Shown: piece after piece, positions 1-13,863 of the stretch
Position numbering within the stretch: position 1 is the first letter of the stretch
Layout: each line of letters opens with the position of its first letter
Assembly: GCA_037389465.1 (NCBI GenBank)
Contig: JAZARR010000250.1
Span: 4,821,001-4,885,000 of the forward strand
Length of the DNA: 64,000 nucleotides
Reading direction: 5' to 3'
Source: Baylisascaris procyonis
Taxonomy: Eukaryota; Nematoda; Chromadorea; Rhabditida; Ascarididae
Notes under the pieces: model-generated
The model's database searches: none
What the model saw: only the letters and a program-made list of their open reading frames with translations
What the model was told of the DNA's origin: nothing
Translations under genes and position numbers: made by a program

Positions 1-3000
1 ACTTCCAATAAAGAATGCAACTCGAACACATGACAATTCAACAAGTTATTTGCAGAATGTGGATGCGACCGCCAACTGGCAGTGACTAAATGCATGTTGT
101 CACTGTGCGACATGGCAGAGTGCAGATGAGGATGGGATGATGGAGTTGAGGTTTACGAGCATATGGCCCTAATCAGCGAAAAACTGCACATTAAAGGTCA
201 CTTTCCATCCTTGTTATTGCATCTGATTGGCAAACTGACTGCACAAGCCAACTCACCTCCATTGTCATTGAGTTCATTGACAGCTTGTCGGACGTTGTTC
301 TCGATGGCGTTCCTTTCTTGTGGTGTCTGTGAGAGAAGACTAAGTGCAGCGGACTGTACCCTAACCGCATCGACAATCTTACGAGCCGAGTTCAGGTCCT
401 TGAAGATGCCTTCCTGTTGCACTGCCAGTACGCCCCAGAACGCATCACAGAAGGGTGTGATTGAGGCGACGAACTCACCGAATGCGCTCACTTGTTGTTC
501 TATACGTAGGACGTTTGCAATTGCAAATCGCGTCTCACGGCCTGAATCTCGAAGATCCTCTAGAAGCGGTACCAAGCATGCTGCAAATTGTTTCATTACG
601 GTGTGTTAACAAAAACTGGATGGGAAGGAAAACTGGATGCGTTCACGATCGAAACAATTGAATTTAGAATCCTTTATTCTACGTTGACAGTGAGCTATTA
701 GAAAGCAACGGAACTAAAAACATTTATCAATAGCTTCTATTACACAAGTTTAACGCTGTTCCCTGATTCGCTGTGGTTTGTTGAGGTGAAAAATTCACGT
801 CAATTAAACAACGATGAACAATTTTCAATAAGCATCTGCAAAATTGCTGACATCAGCGAAACGCAACAAAGCATGTGAAACTACAAAAAATGCAACCACT
901 CGATCAACCGGTTATAAGGAAAATTAAAAACACAACAATATATAATGACAATGCAATGAGATGAAGTGAAAGTCGTATAAAACTAAGGCAATCAGTAAAC
1001 AAGCAGTTATAAATGAAAGTTATGAAAGCATAGGCAGATGGCTGTACGCATACAAACATTTCATTCTATACATGAGACTTGTGATGTTTCGCCTCAATGT
1101 AACCTTCAAATTAAATTGCTATGCTGGCCCATAATAGAACCCAAAATTATAAAATGGGAAAAAAAATCGATCGCGAGTTCTCATATGCGGTAATCACATC
1201 TTTCTTATTTATTCGGTGATGACATCCATTTTACTTATCTATCATCTCACATCGACTATTCTTAATCTAATGCAACGTCCTTAGAACTTGATCACTGTTA
1301 ATAGCTACTGAAACACCGTTAAAAAGTAAGATGAAGTGACATCACTGCGCCAAATACAACCTCCTCTTTTAACGAAGAGGGTAGCACTTCAAAAAAAAAG
1401 CGGAAAAGCACAGAACAGGAACTAGCACGATAAACGGGCTGTTGGAATTCCCTTCATCTGACCCACAGCTAACATACTACAACAGTGCGGTCACGTATTA
1501 ACCGAACCGACCTTCCATTTAGTGTTGTTCTATAGAGGATTCATTTCGTTGCCATTCTGCGATTCGACCGATTGTAAAACGCAGTTAATTACTATGCATA
1601 ATTAGGTATTTATGTAGCCACTGAAAGTGGTGGACAAACATGAAATTCGATATATGAAATATACTCAACAAATCTTGCAAACTATAGTTCTATAGGCTCC
1701 TAAGTTGAAATTACTGGAAAGGCAGAAACATACCTACATACAAGGAAACGTAGTTCGATCTTATCGCTTTGCAAATGCGAACTTTTAAAAATGCATAAGA
1801 ATGAATGAGGAAAACGCACTAGCTGGCTTCGGCGGACGAACGGGGAGAACGAATGTGTCCTTCTCCTTGATCAATGCCAATACTGCGATCTGAGAAGATT
1901 GTTCAACAATCCCCCTTAGAAGTGGTGAGAGCCGAGCCGTTGCCGATCCCGATGGCATTGCCAATACGCATACGACGTCATAATCAGGAAACCGCTTTCG
2001 CATATCTTGGTCAAAATAATTCCTGAAACATAAAATCACAAAGCCAAACTTTCCTTCCGCTCCAACTGCACGGGAGATCACCAAAGACCAGATCAACTGC
2101 TTTCGTTCACAGCAGGGGAAAGAACGATCACAGGACAGATCAAAGAGTCTACGAATGCCTTGACGACTCCAACGTAGAACAAACTATCTATAGATGCATC
2201 GAAGCGAAACTAGGAGCAAATAAAAGGGGAGCGTATTTGCTTGCAGAATCATTGCTACTTTCGGTGTTCCACACGGAGTGGAGCTGCAGCGGGTGCCCCG
2301 ACGTTGGAGCGGCGTGCTGTGGTCGTCGGTATCGCACAGTGGCACTGTGGATAGTGCCTAATCCCTGTTGCTCAAGCATTCGTCCTCTCCCAATCTCCCT
2401 TTCTGTGCGGTTTTATGTCAATTTGTTACAAGCGTTGAATAAAACAATGACCCCCTCTATTGTGCCTGCTTCACATAGTACCTGATAAAAGCCTAAAGAG
2501 AAATCCCACATCCTTACACAATCACCCCCATCATTCTCATGGGCTACATTCCGCCTGGAACCTGTCACTGTGTGTATATCAAAAGAAGAAAAACGATGGG
2601 AATGTGGAATTTAAAAAAAAAAAACATTTAACTAAGCCAAGCATTGTTACTAGCTTAGAATCAAGCAAACTCGGCATTACAATTCTCAACAAGCAACTCG
2701 AATTGCACGAGCTATTAATAAATTGGCAATAAATTAGGAAAAAAAATGAAATGAGGAAACTTCTCAATTGCAACTTTTCTTTGAATGAAAGCTAGTCTGT
2801 GAGACCACTAATTCTTTAGGTTCTTCTGTTAATAGTATATAGTAAGTCAAATAGATGTCCACCTGGGAAAATTCCGAATACTACAACCCTCAGGCGGCGA
2901 TGAACGACGGAACAGACGCCTAATCAGTAAACGCACTAGACGACGTTCGTTACCTTTCAAAATGTACTGCGGCTGATGTGTCGAAATATTCCTCGAGAGT

Positions 3001-6000
3001 AATTGTATTTGGGAGGAAAAGTTTGAATCGTCGCAGAGATGTCAACTCGAGGCAGAACTGCGAAAACTTTTCGAACGTTAATCGTGTCGACAGCCGTCGA
3101 TCGAATAAACGTCGAAGGAATTCACAGAGCACGCGTTGCAGACTCCTACAACAAAATGTAGTGCAACTGACAGTATCATCAACGTAGAGGGCACTCTACC
3201 TAGCACTTTGATGACAGGCACTCATTTACTGATATTCTTTTAATAGCATGGACAACCGATTGACGACTCTTCAAAGCAACCCTTTTCATAAAATTAGAAA
3301 TTAGGTTCCCAACGGAGGGGTTGGGGAAAGGGCTAGACCAGTACTCCGACGAATATTTTTTTGAATAGAAGAGCACTAAGACGCCACCTCAGCCAAAGAA
3401 ACCGAATTATAAATTAATGCTGTAACTGCACTCATCCTCCCTCTTCGCTATTAATGCAAAATCGGGGGCGACGCTCATGCGCGATAGCACCTTAGATGAA
3501 TCAAAAAGAAAAAATTCTGACCCGGGATAACTGAAACCTGCATGAAACAAAAACTTAGTACCACGATCGCCTTTGGATTTTTCCTATATCGGCTGCAGTT
3601 CCTTATGATATGACTGCGAAGCAATCAAAGAAAGTAGATGACAAACTCAGGATAAGAGCATCGATCTTGTGGCAACTCTCTGCTCCACACGAACGTTCCG
3701 TCAACACCTGCGTGCCCGCACACGACGTCCGGAGGTCGACAAGTCATCATATTATGCATACCTGCACTGTCGGCCGGTCCTGGAATAAATCCATCACCCA
3801 CTTACATATCTGATGTTTAGCTTTGATCGTCAATATCGATCTACATTCAGTACAATCACTCAGATCGATAGATCTGTTTAGTTCCGGAACAATATTGTAA
3901 AATATAGCTGTCAAAGCATTGTAAGAGGTTCAAACAAGATGCAAAATAGGCATAAAAAGCAAACGAAAATCTGAAACTACACGAACCATTAGCTGGAAGA
4001 AATGGAAGTAGACCAGTAGCACATTCGAAAATCGTGCACCCCACCGACCATAGATCACATTCGTCTTTCGTATATGTTAGTGCGCGAGAATTGCGTGCCA
4101 AATTTGCAGCGGTATATTCATTCTGGAAATTTGCATATTTTTGCACCTCATTCTTCCTTATTAATTAGTTTTAAGAATTTTTTAAAAAAACCTCTGCCAA
4201 AATTGGCTATCACAAATGTCTTGCTCAAAGCAAGACTTTTCTACTTCGAATTTCAGACATTCAGTTGGGTAGTAGCAACATGCGACTGCTCGACAACAAA
4301 TTTAAATATTTTAGCCGTTATTGTTATAAACATTTTTATTGTTATTATTATTGCTGTTACTATCAGCAGTTGCAAAAGACTTAATTCATACGTCCTTCAC
4401 AAGCGTTTCATATAGACATACCAGATATCCAGGAGTTCCACAAATCGTATGCAGAGGCTGTGTAGAGCTGTCTATTATACGAGATCCTCCGAAATCACAC
4501 AACTTGAACACCATGCTAAACAAAGTGGTCATATATGACAGGGTATGCACTGCGATTAAATATTTGAAATAATTCGAATCTTCAGGTCCTACAAGATTCT
4601 ACATATTGACGGTGATCGTCAACATCGCTTTCATTCCCACATAGCGCTTACTGCTAATGTCCACCATCTAGTCACGATAAAAACGTTGGTCCTTTTAACA
4701 GTGATGTAGAAAGTGTGACAAGAACTTCCTAGTATATACCGAAATGACTTCACGTCACTAGCTTATAAAACAAAATAATAAAATCCCAGAAATGGATTCC
4801 AACTGCTTGGGCTCATAAAACGCATCGCCTCGTTATTTTGTAGTCATCTTGAAACGAACTAGAAAGAGCCTCTCAAATTCTTGCATTCTCCTTGGAACAT
4901 TAGACGTCTGCAAGGTAACATTCTTTGCTTTGTTTCCTCTTTCTGCAGCCCTCCTTGGACAAAGACTTCCTGAAAGAACTACGATAACATGTGAACTTCT
5001 AAAGAAATCGTCAGATTAGATAAATATAGACCAACCCATCCCAAGAATGGCAGATGAGGATATTTGCTGGCTTCACGTCACGATGCGCTACCATCCTTCT
5101 GTTCAGATATGACAAGCCACGTTCTGAAAACTTACCCTCAGTATTAACTCTGAAAATCCCTACACCCTCTCATCTCTGCAAGTTAAATGACATACACGAA
5201 CTTTGTTTCAAATTCTTGCAAAACAGCAGTCAATGATTTTTTAATATATCAACAATCTGCGACAGCCTGGAAAAGAAACATTTTTACTGAGGATGAGGTC
5301 ATCAAGTGAAAAAATTTTCGATTAAGTGAAACTAAACGATTGATTGATCACTCGCCACCTTCACTTTATTTCTATGTGACCAATCGAAATTTCCATGAAA
5401 CTGAATTACTCAGCGCAGGTGTGCTATAGATATGACGCAATTTCATTACTGATTTACAGCTTCGCCGAACTAGAAGTTCCCGGTTTCGCTTCATTTTTTA
5501 TGCGTTTATCCAACGATTCGACGATGAAAGTTATGCATAAATCAGAATATAGGTTGAGATTGCAAAGATATAAATTTTTGCACACAACGAATCAGCAGAT
5601 AACACTATTAGCAGAGCTAAAAGCATCGATATCAAAGAAGGAAAGAGAGGAAAATCCCTGTGATTTTATTAAGCAGTTAATTCCTACTTCTACAAACGTA
5701 ACGTCTGATCGAGCACTACATTCTTCTTCACATCAGTCAATCTTTTTAAATACGACGCACATTTTATTCGGCAGTCACACCTCAACCTCTAGGTTCTTTT
5801 CCTCTCAAATTGCTCAAACACTCTATTCTTTCTTCATTTTAAAATGCGATTAATCATCGAAGTCTATATCTTTTTCATTAGAAAATACTCAACAAATCAA
5901 AACCGAATCCTTCAGAGAAGAGAAATGAATCGAATCTAATAAAAAAAAGCGTGAATTATAAAACAACAAGAGACTCCTCGAAGAGAACAACTACAGCTAT

Positions 6001-8084
6001 GCCCTCATTTATGGAACTTGTAAAATTTGTGGAATAAAATGCCTAATATTTCATCTCATGTTCTTCCAATTACATAAACTTGCAAAATCACATAAAATAA
6101 CCTCAATGTTTATAATAAACACTTAAGTGTCGAATTTCAAAGTGTATATTAGAAGTGAAAATTCAGATCTGAGTTAAAATTTCGACGACATAAAAGAATG
6201 GGAAATCATACGAACGAACCGAGGTGAGTAATGAGTAGAATGAGCATTTCATAGGGAAGGCCGAAATAGTTCTCTGCCTTGTTCAGCTCATCGCGTACAT
6301 TACTCTCGGCCAACTCCATTATTATCGCAGATCGACCACTTCCATCTATCAGCTAAATCATCATTCACCTAGATCAATTCAGCAACATCATAAAGTCAAC
6401 AATTATAAGGCGCAGCAATACTGCGTGTTCACAAGCACATGCATATCGATGATATACGGGGATGGTAAAGCAAAGATTGTTCAGAACAGCGATCATTTAT
6501 GCTACTCGAATCGTTGCAATGAAGGTAAGGCAACCCCCTATCACTAACCGCTAAGGAAACATCCCGCAAATGCTTCTTGTGTATGTAGATGCTCGGATGA
6601 ACACGAATATCTATATCTTTAGGTGAATATCGATGAAACTAAGCACAGCATACACCGCTTATCAATTACAACAGTTCATGCTCACAACAAAAATTAGGAT
6701 GCAATTAGATGTGATTTCAACTTCAAATAGTTCTGAAGCCAGCAAGATGTTTTATGCTAAGCAATGACCCAAAAGCTTTTGAAAGACGCTGCACTTCAAT
6801 ATTTTCATCAAATAATTCGATGATGAATCACTATTGAAGTAAGCTATAAAAAAGCACTCCTCGAGATTCCATCCATATCGATAAGGTTAAGGGAGACGTC
6901 AAACATGAAACGTGCTATTTTTCAGTCGATTCACCGCACTCACTTCTGATGCTTCACCTTATCAACGAATTTCTTCCACAAATAAGCAATGCAAATGCCA
7001 TCTCTACCCCTCCCCCCTCTCTCATAAAAAAGCAATCATTTTATTTCACACGAATAATTATACAGTAGAAGGTGGCGATAAAATTCAGTCGTTCGCATAG
7101 AGAAGCTTCGTATCATAGCATGTTTATGAAAGAAATACCCGAGATGTGGGGAATGAAGTGGCATTCGCTAACCTGTTGAGCAGCGAGGTATTTGACGATA
7201 TACGGAGAGTCCAAGCTTCGCAACAAAGCGATCTCTCGTTGGTGTGCTACGTCATCGTGCATCTCACATGTCTTCACAGCAACAAATTCACCTGTTTCTC
7301 GATGTCTTCCTTTGTGCACCTTTAACTGGTTCATACAGACAATAAATACTTCTTTCAATAAAGTGCTATTAACAATTACAACAAATAAGAAAGTGAAAAC
7401 CACCTGAATGAATCAAATGGAACATAAAGTCCCCTCAGGTGGATCTAACAGAGTCGCCGAATACTTTAAGGTAAAGCAGGAAGCCTTTCACATATGAACA
7501 AAGAAAAAAATTGCCCCTCTTCCAGAAACATCTGGGATCTCCAATAATAACCGCGTTTAGGCGTTTTCTAATTTCCGTCTCCTCAAAAACTTAAAGCAAT
7601 TGATGACCACAAATGTTCAGAATATTAGGAGTGTTGCTGAAAACGAAGGACCACAGAGATATCTACAGTCATCATATCATATAGAAAACGATATCTATAT
7701 TTAGCACATCGTAAGACTTCTGCAGTTAATCCCAAACTCCAACAAAAAAAACGTTTCCAATACCAAAAATAGTTCAACTATTCAGAACTAATATCCACGA
7801 ATGTCAACAAAATGCAAACGATAAACTATCCTCATTGCACACCACTACTCTTTTGAATACACCATATCTAATTCACACTTCTCATATTTCAATTGGTATA
7901 TTCTTATGAGCAATGAAGCAATCAACCATAATGCGATGCATCCCAATCACAACAAAGTAAACAACGAAAGCAATCGAGAGTGAAAACGCACCTGACCAAA
8001 TGAACCGCGTCCCACCATATCGGTACCCCTTTCAGTCCAAAAGTAATCTTGTGTATAGGAGACCAGCCCCACTGGACTTGACAT
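1..8084 (-). CDS. ikke-1: TBK1/IKK-epsilon-type protein kinase, 3' end outside window
   Basis: Ten exons, in order of transcription: 8084-7992, 7319-7173, 6352-6220, 5123-5036, 4515-4422, 4122-3987, 3779-3647, 3145-2954, 2022-1820, 580-257. All junction phases agree, giving 514 codons before the gene leaves the window. Seen: glycine loop GRGSFGQV (residues 25-32), VAVK lysine 47, alpha-C Glu 60, HRDVKPAN with Asp 140, DFG with Asp 161, then a GTPGYL segment in place of the usual APE. Thr 177 stands where TBK1 has activation-loop Ser 172. DLWSVG and CATGLLPF follow, then a region matching the TBK1 ubiquitin-like domain and a long helical, coiled-coil-like C-terminal exon. Family knowledge: TBK1/IKK-epsilon kinases are Ser/Thr kinases of innate signalling and autophagy; nematodes keep one member, named ikke-1 in C. 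elegans. The symbol is by homology. An extra exon between 2023 and 2953 is not excluded. Confidence 0.92.
5395..5853 (+). CDS. hypothetical 152-residue ORF nested in a kinase intron
   Basis: An uninterrupted ATG-to-TAA frame of 152 codons on the plus strand, wholly inside the 5124-6219 intron of the minus-strand kinase. This is long for AT-rich intron sequence. The translation starts MKLNYSAQVC, has a short hydrophobic stretch near residues 17-35, a Lys/Glu-rich middle and a Ser/Thr-rich end. I recognise no family. No clear splice acceptor sits just upstream. It may be a chance ORF. Confidence 0.25.
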   Translation: MKLNYSAQVCYRYDAISLLIYSFAELEVPGFASFFMRLSNDSTMKVMHKSEYRLRLQRYKFLHTTNQQITLLAELKASISKKEREENPCDFIKQLIPTSTNVTSDRALHSSSHQSIFLNTTHILFGSHTSTSRFFSSQIAQTLYSFFILKCD

Positions 8085-8105
8085 CTCGACCCTAAAGCAC
8101 AATCT
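8085..8105 (-). promoter_or_regulatory. probable trans-splice acceptor of the kinase gene
   Basis: On the minus strand a TGCTTTAG acceptor ends at 8092, and only the 7 nt GGTCGAG separate it from the ATG at 8084-8082. A 5' leader this short behind a 3' splice site, with no upstream coding exon needed, is the usual picture for nematode spliced-leader addition. It also fixes the start codon. A conventional 5'UTR intron is the alternative. Confidence 0.55.
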
Positions 8106-11100
8106 TTCAAAGATTTAAACAATTCATAACGTTGAATTCAATAAAAATATGAATCTATACATTCAGCCTGAGTCTTTTTTTGAAGGTATCTTAAAAATGG
8201 AGATTGTGTCAATAACGAAAAACAACAACAATAAAAGAAAAAAGATCAAACATTGGGCGCAAATGCATAGAGAGAGGAAATTAGAATTAAAAAAAAAAAC
8301 GCTTAAATGATTTGTGACGCCATTGTCTTAGAGAGAATAAGATTTCATAGAAATGATCGAATTGATGACACATAAGAATCAAATATATTGCAATCAACCT
8401 AAATTACATCAGCACTAGTTATGTACTTCAAATTTCATCGTTAATTCGATTAACGTGACTTCAACGTGACTACAGCTCAACATTAAATTCTACATTAATG
8501 ACAAAAAATGAGAGGAAAAAACAATGCTATCAAGCCATTCATTCCTCAATAACTGTTATGGATTTGAAATCTCCAACATTAAGCCAATGCATCGATAAAT
8601 TCACTCGTAACAATCACTGTCTACCTCTAAAAATAAATTATCGTTTAGAGCAATCATTAATATCGAAAAATAAATTTTTTGAATAATAAAGAAATGGTGA
8701 TTTTAGCTTGCATGATTGGTTGATGGGAATGATGTTTTTGCATCAATTTAGCACTTTAAATTAATAGCACGCTAATTAGGAACGAATAAAACTTCAACAT
8801 ATTACATAACTGACTTCTGTGAATAAATAAACGATTTGGCAATATCGGTTTGAGGGTGGAAGGAGAAGGGGGTCGGGGTAATGTAGATGAAACACCTTTT
8901 ATGCAAATCATTTAAATGACCATAAATTTTCGTCGTTATATAAACTTCTAGATGAAAGGTAAAACTTCAATCAGTGCAAAGCATCTCCAATACATTTATA
9001 AATTTAAAATCAAAAACATGCTTCAAATGAATGGACAGCAATCTATGCTAAGCATAAGCTAAGATATTAGTGAACAAAAAGTGCACCTTTTAGAAGGATG
9101 CGATGTAATGCAGGGAGGTTTATTCTCTTGCTTTCAAAGCCTACTAACGTGGGAATTTTTCTAATTGAATTCTGAGTTATAAGAACTTCCTGACTTCTTA
9201 TCTCCTTTCTTTCAGCTAAAGAGAATAAAACCTGGCAATCTATATCCTCCAAAACAATGACCCTCAAAAATAAAACAAAGGAACGTTTATTTATGACATA
9301 TAATGGTGCGAAAGCCATATGACAGATGGCTGGAAGAGGCATACGAGACGCGTTCAATGACGCAATGCGGTCTCTTTTCTCGACGACCGTTATCTTACAT
9401 TCGTCGCTGAATCATCACGGCTCAAATGACCGTCTTTTTTGTGCACTATGAACAACACCATAATATACACACAACAAACACCTTAATAGTAGTGGACGCA
9501 CACATACAAACCATTGTTGTCATACCTGTATTATATTGCAGCACACTTATTCACTTCGTGTGCGGCGCAATTCGTCAACACTGAGATACGACAAATATGC
9601 TATACCGTCCTATGAACGTATTTGTGATGCATTGTTCCCGATCGTCGCCTTCGCTCTCCCCTCTCTCCCCTTACCCCCATCTTTTCACAGAACCTCTTCC
9701 CGTTTCGTGTATGCTTATCGTTCACATCATCACTACAAAACGGTGCATCGTTAGACTAAAGAAACTGGGAACTATTGCAACAATAGTATCACAACTTAGA
9801 CTGTCCACTCGGTGTTTCCAAGAGTCATTCCTATAAGCGATGTCAATCGCAATAAACTAAAGTATTCTCAAATGGTCACGTTACAATAAGCCTCAATAAT
9901 AGAATATACTTTTTGCGTATTATTCATCAAAATTGTTTACTTACATTTTTGTAGCGATTCGGCGACGAAACGATGAGAACAATGATACGATTCGTCTCAG
10001 TGATCTCTATACAAAAACCCGTAAATTGAGCAACTTCCCCGTCTCAAAGTATACACCACACGAATATTATCGTATATCAATGAAGTGAGAGTACACAAAA
10101 AACCAACTGTAAAATCTTGTACTTTTAAATCATCCATTTGAATCAATGCCAATTTGTTATCGTTTTAGAAACTCGAAAAAGAAACTGTAAATACTAGTGC
10201 AGCGCTGAAATTCAAATAAATATGATCATTGTTGACATTGAAATTTACATATTAATAAACTATTCCCATTTCATTGAATGTATGCACCTTTCATAGATAT
10301 TTGAATATTGAAGAGTGAATATATTATTGTTATAGGTTTGGCTCGATTCCATATGTAAATTTTTCACTGATCAAACATCAGTGAGAAAACATTTGCAATT
10401 CGATTAATCGATCAACAAATGTATTCGTATTGAAATATTTGTAAAGCACTCGTTTTTATGCGATATTTCAATTTTATTTTTTCCTTGTGTTACGCTGACA
10501 CTTACACCGAATATCCGATAGCGCATTACGCCGACTTCATGTCCATCTTTATGTGGGTCTATCTGTCCACATTCATCCATGTGCGTCTGTCTGTTTGTAT
10601 GTCTGTCTGTCTGCCCGCCCAATAGTTTTAGTTCGGGAACTCTTTAAGCTGGAGCTATGGAATCTGATTGTTATAATTTATATCTTAGGTGATTCTCATA
10701 TGGCAACAATTTATATTGATCCATTAACTCTGCAGAAATTTCAGATGCTTAGATGCACGAAAAGTTTGCATGCATTTAACATCACTCGATTTTCCATTTA
10801 ATGGACCGGCTTATAACAAAAAGAACCTTTTGTCAGTTGATTGGAATGCAAAAAACACATATGGTGCTTTTTTGCGGTGTTATGTGATGTGCAGTTGATA
10901 TGATACTTCGCCATTTGTTATTTCATTGATAGGCAAATTTCTTTTTGCTGCTACTCTTTTCGCATCTTCCACCTGTGTGGATTATTAATTGCGTAATGCA
11001 GATTTCTCCTATAAGCCCACATTCATCACTCCACCGTTGACTATATAATGATTAATCTAAAAAGCCATTCACTAAGCAGATTATATTAGAAAATATCACT

Positions 11101-12878
11101 ACTATATGAAGGATATGCTCACAATGAATACTGATAACGCTATTCGAACAAAATCGATAACCGATCAAGAACGCAAACAGGTCAAAGTCTCATTTCCGTT
11201 TCTTTTGCAGATCGATTTATTTAATCAACCTGAATTATGGAGTGTTATTATGTTCGTATGAGCAACGATCTTTATATGCATAGAACGAAGTATCATGTTT
11301 AATAGGAATTTCAATATTTTAAAATGTAACAATTCATAATCTTTACGTTCCCCTTCCCCTCGTTCCCCTTCCCTCATTAACAAACCGATTTAAGGGGACG
11401 AAAAGTTTCTCAACTGCAAAATAAATAAAGAGATAAATGAATACCAAAATATACAATGAGGTCATATTTGTGGTGAATATTCTGATTAATTATTGGTTCA
11501 TCTGTTTATTTGCAACCAATAAATATGAGTAGTCATTTCCTTTTTTATAGTTCAATATTTCATGAAAATATTCCTTCCAAAAACTGAAGTACTAAATATG
11601 CAAATTTAACTGATAATATTCTATTAAATTTTATATGTATAATTTTAAGTAGGTCAAATTGCTTGTTATGAAAATCGCTCATATTTTATGTGCACTATTG
11701 TTATTAATGAAAGTTGAAGTATTCTTCTTTTTTGATTATCTAATAACTCCATTCTTTCTTTATTTATTAAACTTTCTTTTAATATAATCGATCCATTTAT
11801 GATTTCAATTAAGCATTTTATAAATTATAATAATGTTAATAAGCCTTTATTGCATCAATATCGTTAGTCGGATACATCATTACAATATCAACCAAATACA
11901 CTCTTAATCGAATAGTTCAACTTATAAATCGGATAGTTTAGTATTTTCATTGAAACATTCCAATTGAAATTGAAAAAATTTATTTTCAATAAACCCTCGA
12001 AAGGGCGCAACAATACATCATATCTTAATAATCATTCAATTTTTTCTAGACTTCAATTCTAATTTTTGCAGTATTTAATTTCACTTGGCAAGTATTTTAC
12101 TCTCGAAAGGATTTAAAACAAAGTTTCGCCACCTTCTTTTAAATATACTTTAATACTTATAAAGCAAAATGATGTTAACTGTAACGTCATTTTGTTTTAT
12201 ATTTTTTTTTCTTAAATAAATCGTTATCAGTTCATTTTTCGTTATTCGTGCACAATATGGGCGTTTCGAAACGAATGTAATGCAGTGAGCATTCATTGAT
12301 TTAATGACGATTGATTGAACAAACTAAACATCTGAAATATACTCAGTTATTACCAATACAACCGTTCCACTTTAGTCGTTCATTCTATACTTCTATAAAT
12401 AACAAGTTTAGATTACTTCGTTAATTCTATTTAAATGAAGAATAGTTTTTGCAAAATTTCAAGCTTCAAGCTTCTAAACGATGAAATCTAATCTCCTAGT
12501 CACACATATTGTCTCTAGTATTTTCATCTATTTGAAGAATCGATCAACTTGTATCTCGACATCCATAAATCTTCGATAAGCTTTGTCTACTATCAAATAA
12601 AGCTTGTTCTTTGGCGAAAATATGAATTAGTTCTGCATAAGCAGATATTTATTGGCATTTCCATAAAGAATCTCTTCAAAAACAGCTTTGAGAGCCTCAT
12701 AAACTTTCGAAACTAGTCGTTGATCGAAAATGTTTTTTGATTACCAAACTTAACTAATATTAACCGAACAAATAATTGAATGATAAATTAATGCTTGCAT
12801 TCGTAAGTGAAAATTAACATCACATGAGTCAACTAAGCACTTTTATTACTTTCAATAATAATAACAAAATCCTTTCAG
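8106..12878. other. divergent intergenic region, no gene seen
   Basis: AT-rich DNA between the kinase (leftward) and the PAN-domain gene (rightward). It holds no ORF with matched splice sites and no recognisable domain. The only clear low-complexity feature is a CTGT-rich stretch near 10575-10620. Promoters of both flanking genes should lie here, but I could not identify a core element. Confidence 0.6.
10575..10620. repeat. CTGT-rich microsatellite
   Basis: Imperfect CTGT/GTCT tandem units (about ten) ending in a C-rich CTGCCCGCCC. They produce spurious open frames on both strands. A short complementary CAGA-type run is at 56102-56120. Confidence 0.7.
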
Positions 12879-12885
12879 TAAAAAT

Positions 12886-12977
12886 ATGAGCTTAACACTA
12901 TTGCTAGACAGCTTGTATTGTACTGAAATTGACTCTCGTCGAAAAAGTTGTACGGGGAGTGGGAACATTTTCTACAG
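12886..12977 (+). CDS. candidate first coding exon upstream of the PAN-domain gene
   Basis: A good acceptor, ATCCTTTCAG, ends at 12878. Seven nt later comes an ATG opening 30 codons (MSLTLLLDSLYC...), which end at a CTACAG|GTATCC donor. The start is weakly signal-peptide-like and has two Cys. The acceptor-ATG-donor arrangement fits a spliced-leader first exon. It ends in phase 2, which does not join directly to the next PAN exon under either acceptor I considered, so at least one intermediate exon would be needed. Tentative. Confidence 0.25.
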
Positions 12978-13863
12978 GTATCCGATATTTTGACCATTCC
13001 TCAAGCAAGTATCCTCCTCTCCATTCCTTCCAGATTGAATATGTGAAATAAAGCATTATTGATATAATTTTTGCTTGTTTCTTTGATTTAAATATTCATA
13101 AATTCGCGGAAATATGTTGTAATAAGCAAGTTTCGATTGTCTCTTTAAAATTCATTCATGGATAATGAAATCGTTTTACTTGAAAATCGGCGCAATATTC
13201 GATGAAAACGCAACCTGATGATATGAATAAAAGATGCAATTCTCGAGATGAAATTAATTGGGATTTTCCTTAGTGAACAACAAGAATGACACAGTGATGT
13301 AGGTGAACGAAATCCTAAAAAAAATGACCCCATACATAAATGAAGATCAACAATGAATTTGTTCATTGTGGAAATTAAAGTGCGTAATCGATGTTTTTTC
13401 TATGTATAGTGCTGATCGTCTTACTTCGATTTTCATATGTCAACTCTCAAAAAGGTGCACTTATCATATTTTCTTTTCTATTTTTCTTTTCTTAATTGTA
13501 ATCAAGAAGAAAACTTATCAGAAAGCTAATAAATAAATTGAGCAATACAAATAAATTCCGCGATAATTTTTCTTCAACGATAGCAGAAATGAATTTCGAA
13601 ATGATTTCTTATTGTTTTCATTTCAAAACGACTTCTTTTTTAGAAATCATCAAAAAAAAATTGTGCCACATAACACTAAATTATACAAAACGGCTTTTCC
13701 CACAACAATAAAAATAACGACAACATTAACGATGCAGTTTAGAGGATTCGTTATAGGAAATTTTTGGAAAAAATCCTCAAAATTTTTTCTCAGAAAATAT
13801 AATAGAAAGCTGAAAAATAACGTATAAATTGCATAAATCCGATTTGTATGTTGAGATTCAAAG

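Noticed and set aside
163..661. 148- and 66-codon plus-strand frames
   Set aside because: Antisense shadows of kinase exon 580-257, whose splice sites and phases fit the kinase gene.
2188..2485. Open frames on both strands between kinase exons
   Set aside because: GC-richer, but the exons at 3145-2954 and 2022-1820 join in phase without an insert and I found no convincing acceptor/donor pair.
9067..9357. 96-codon minus-strand frame upstream of the kinase
   Set aside because: No domain, no splice context and no link in phase to the kinase start.
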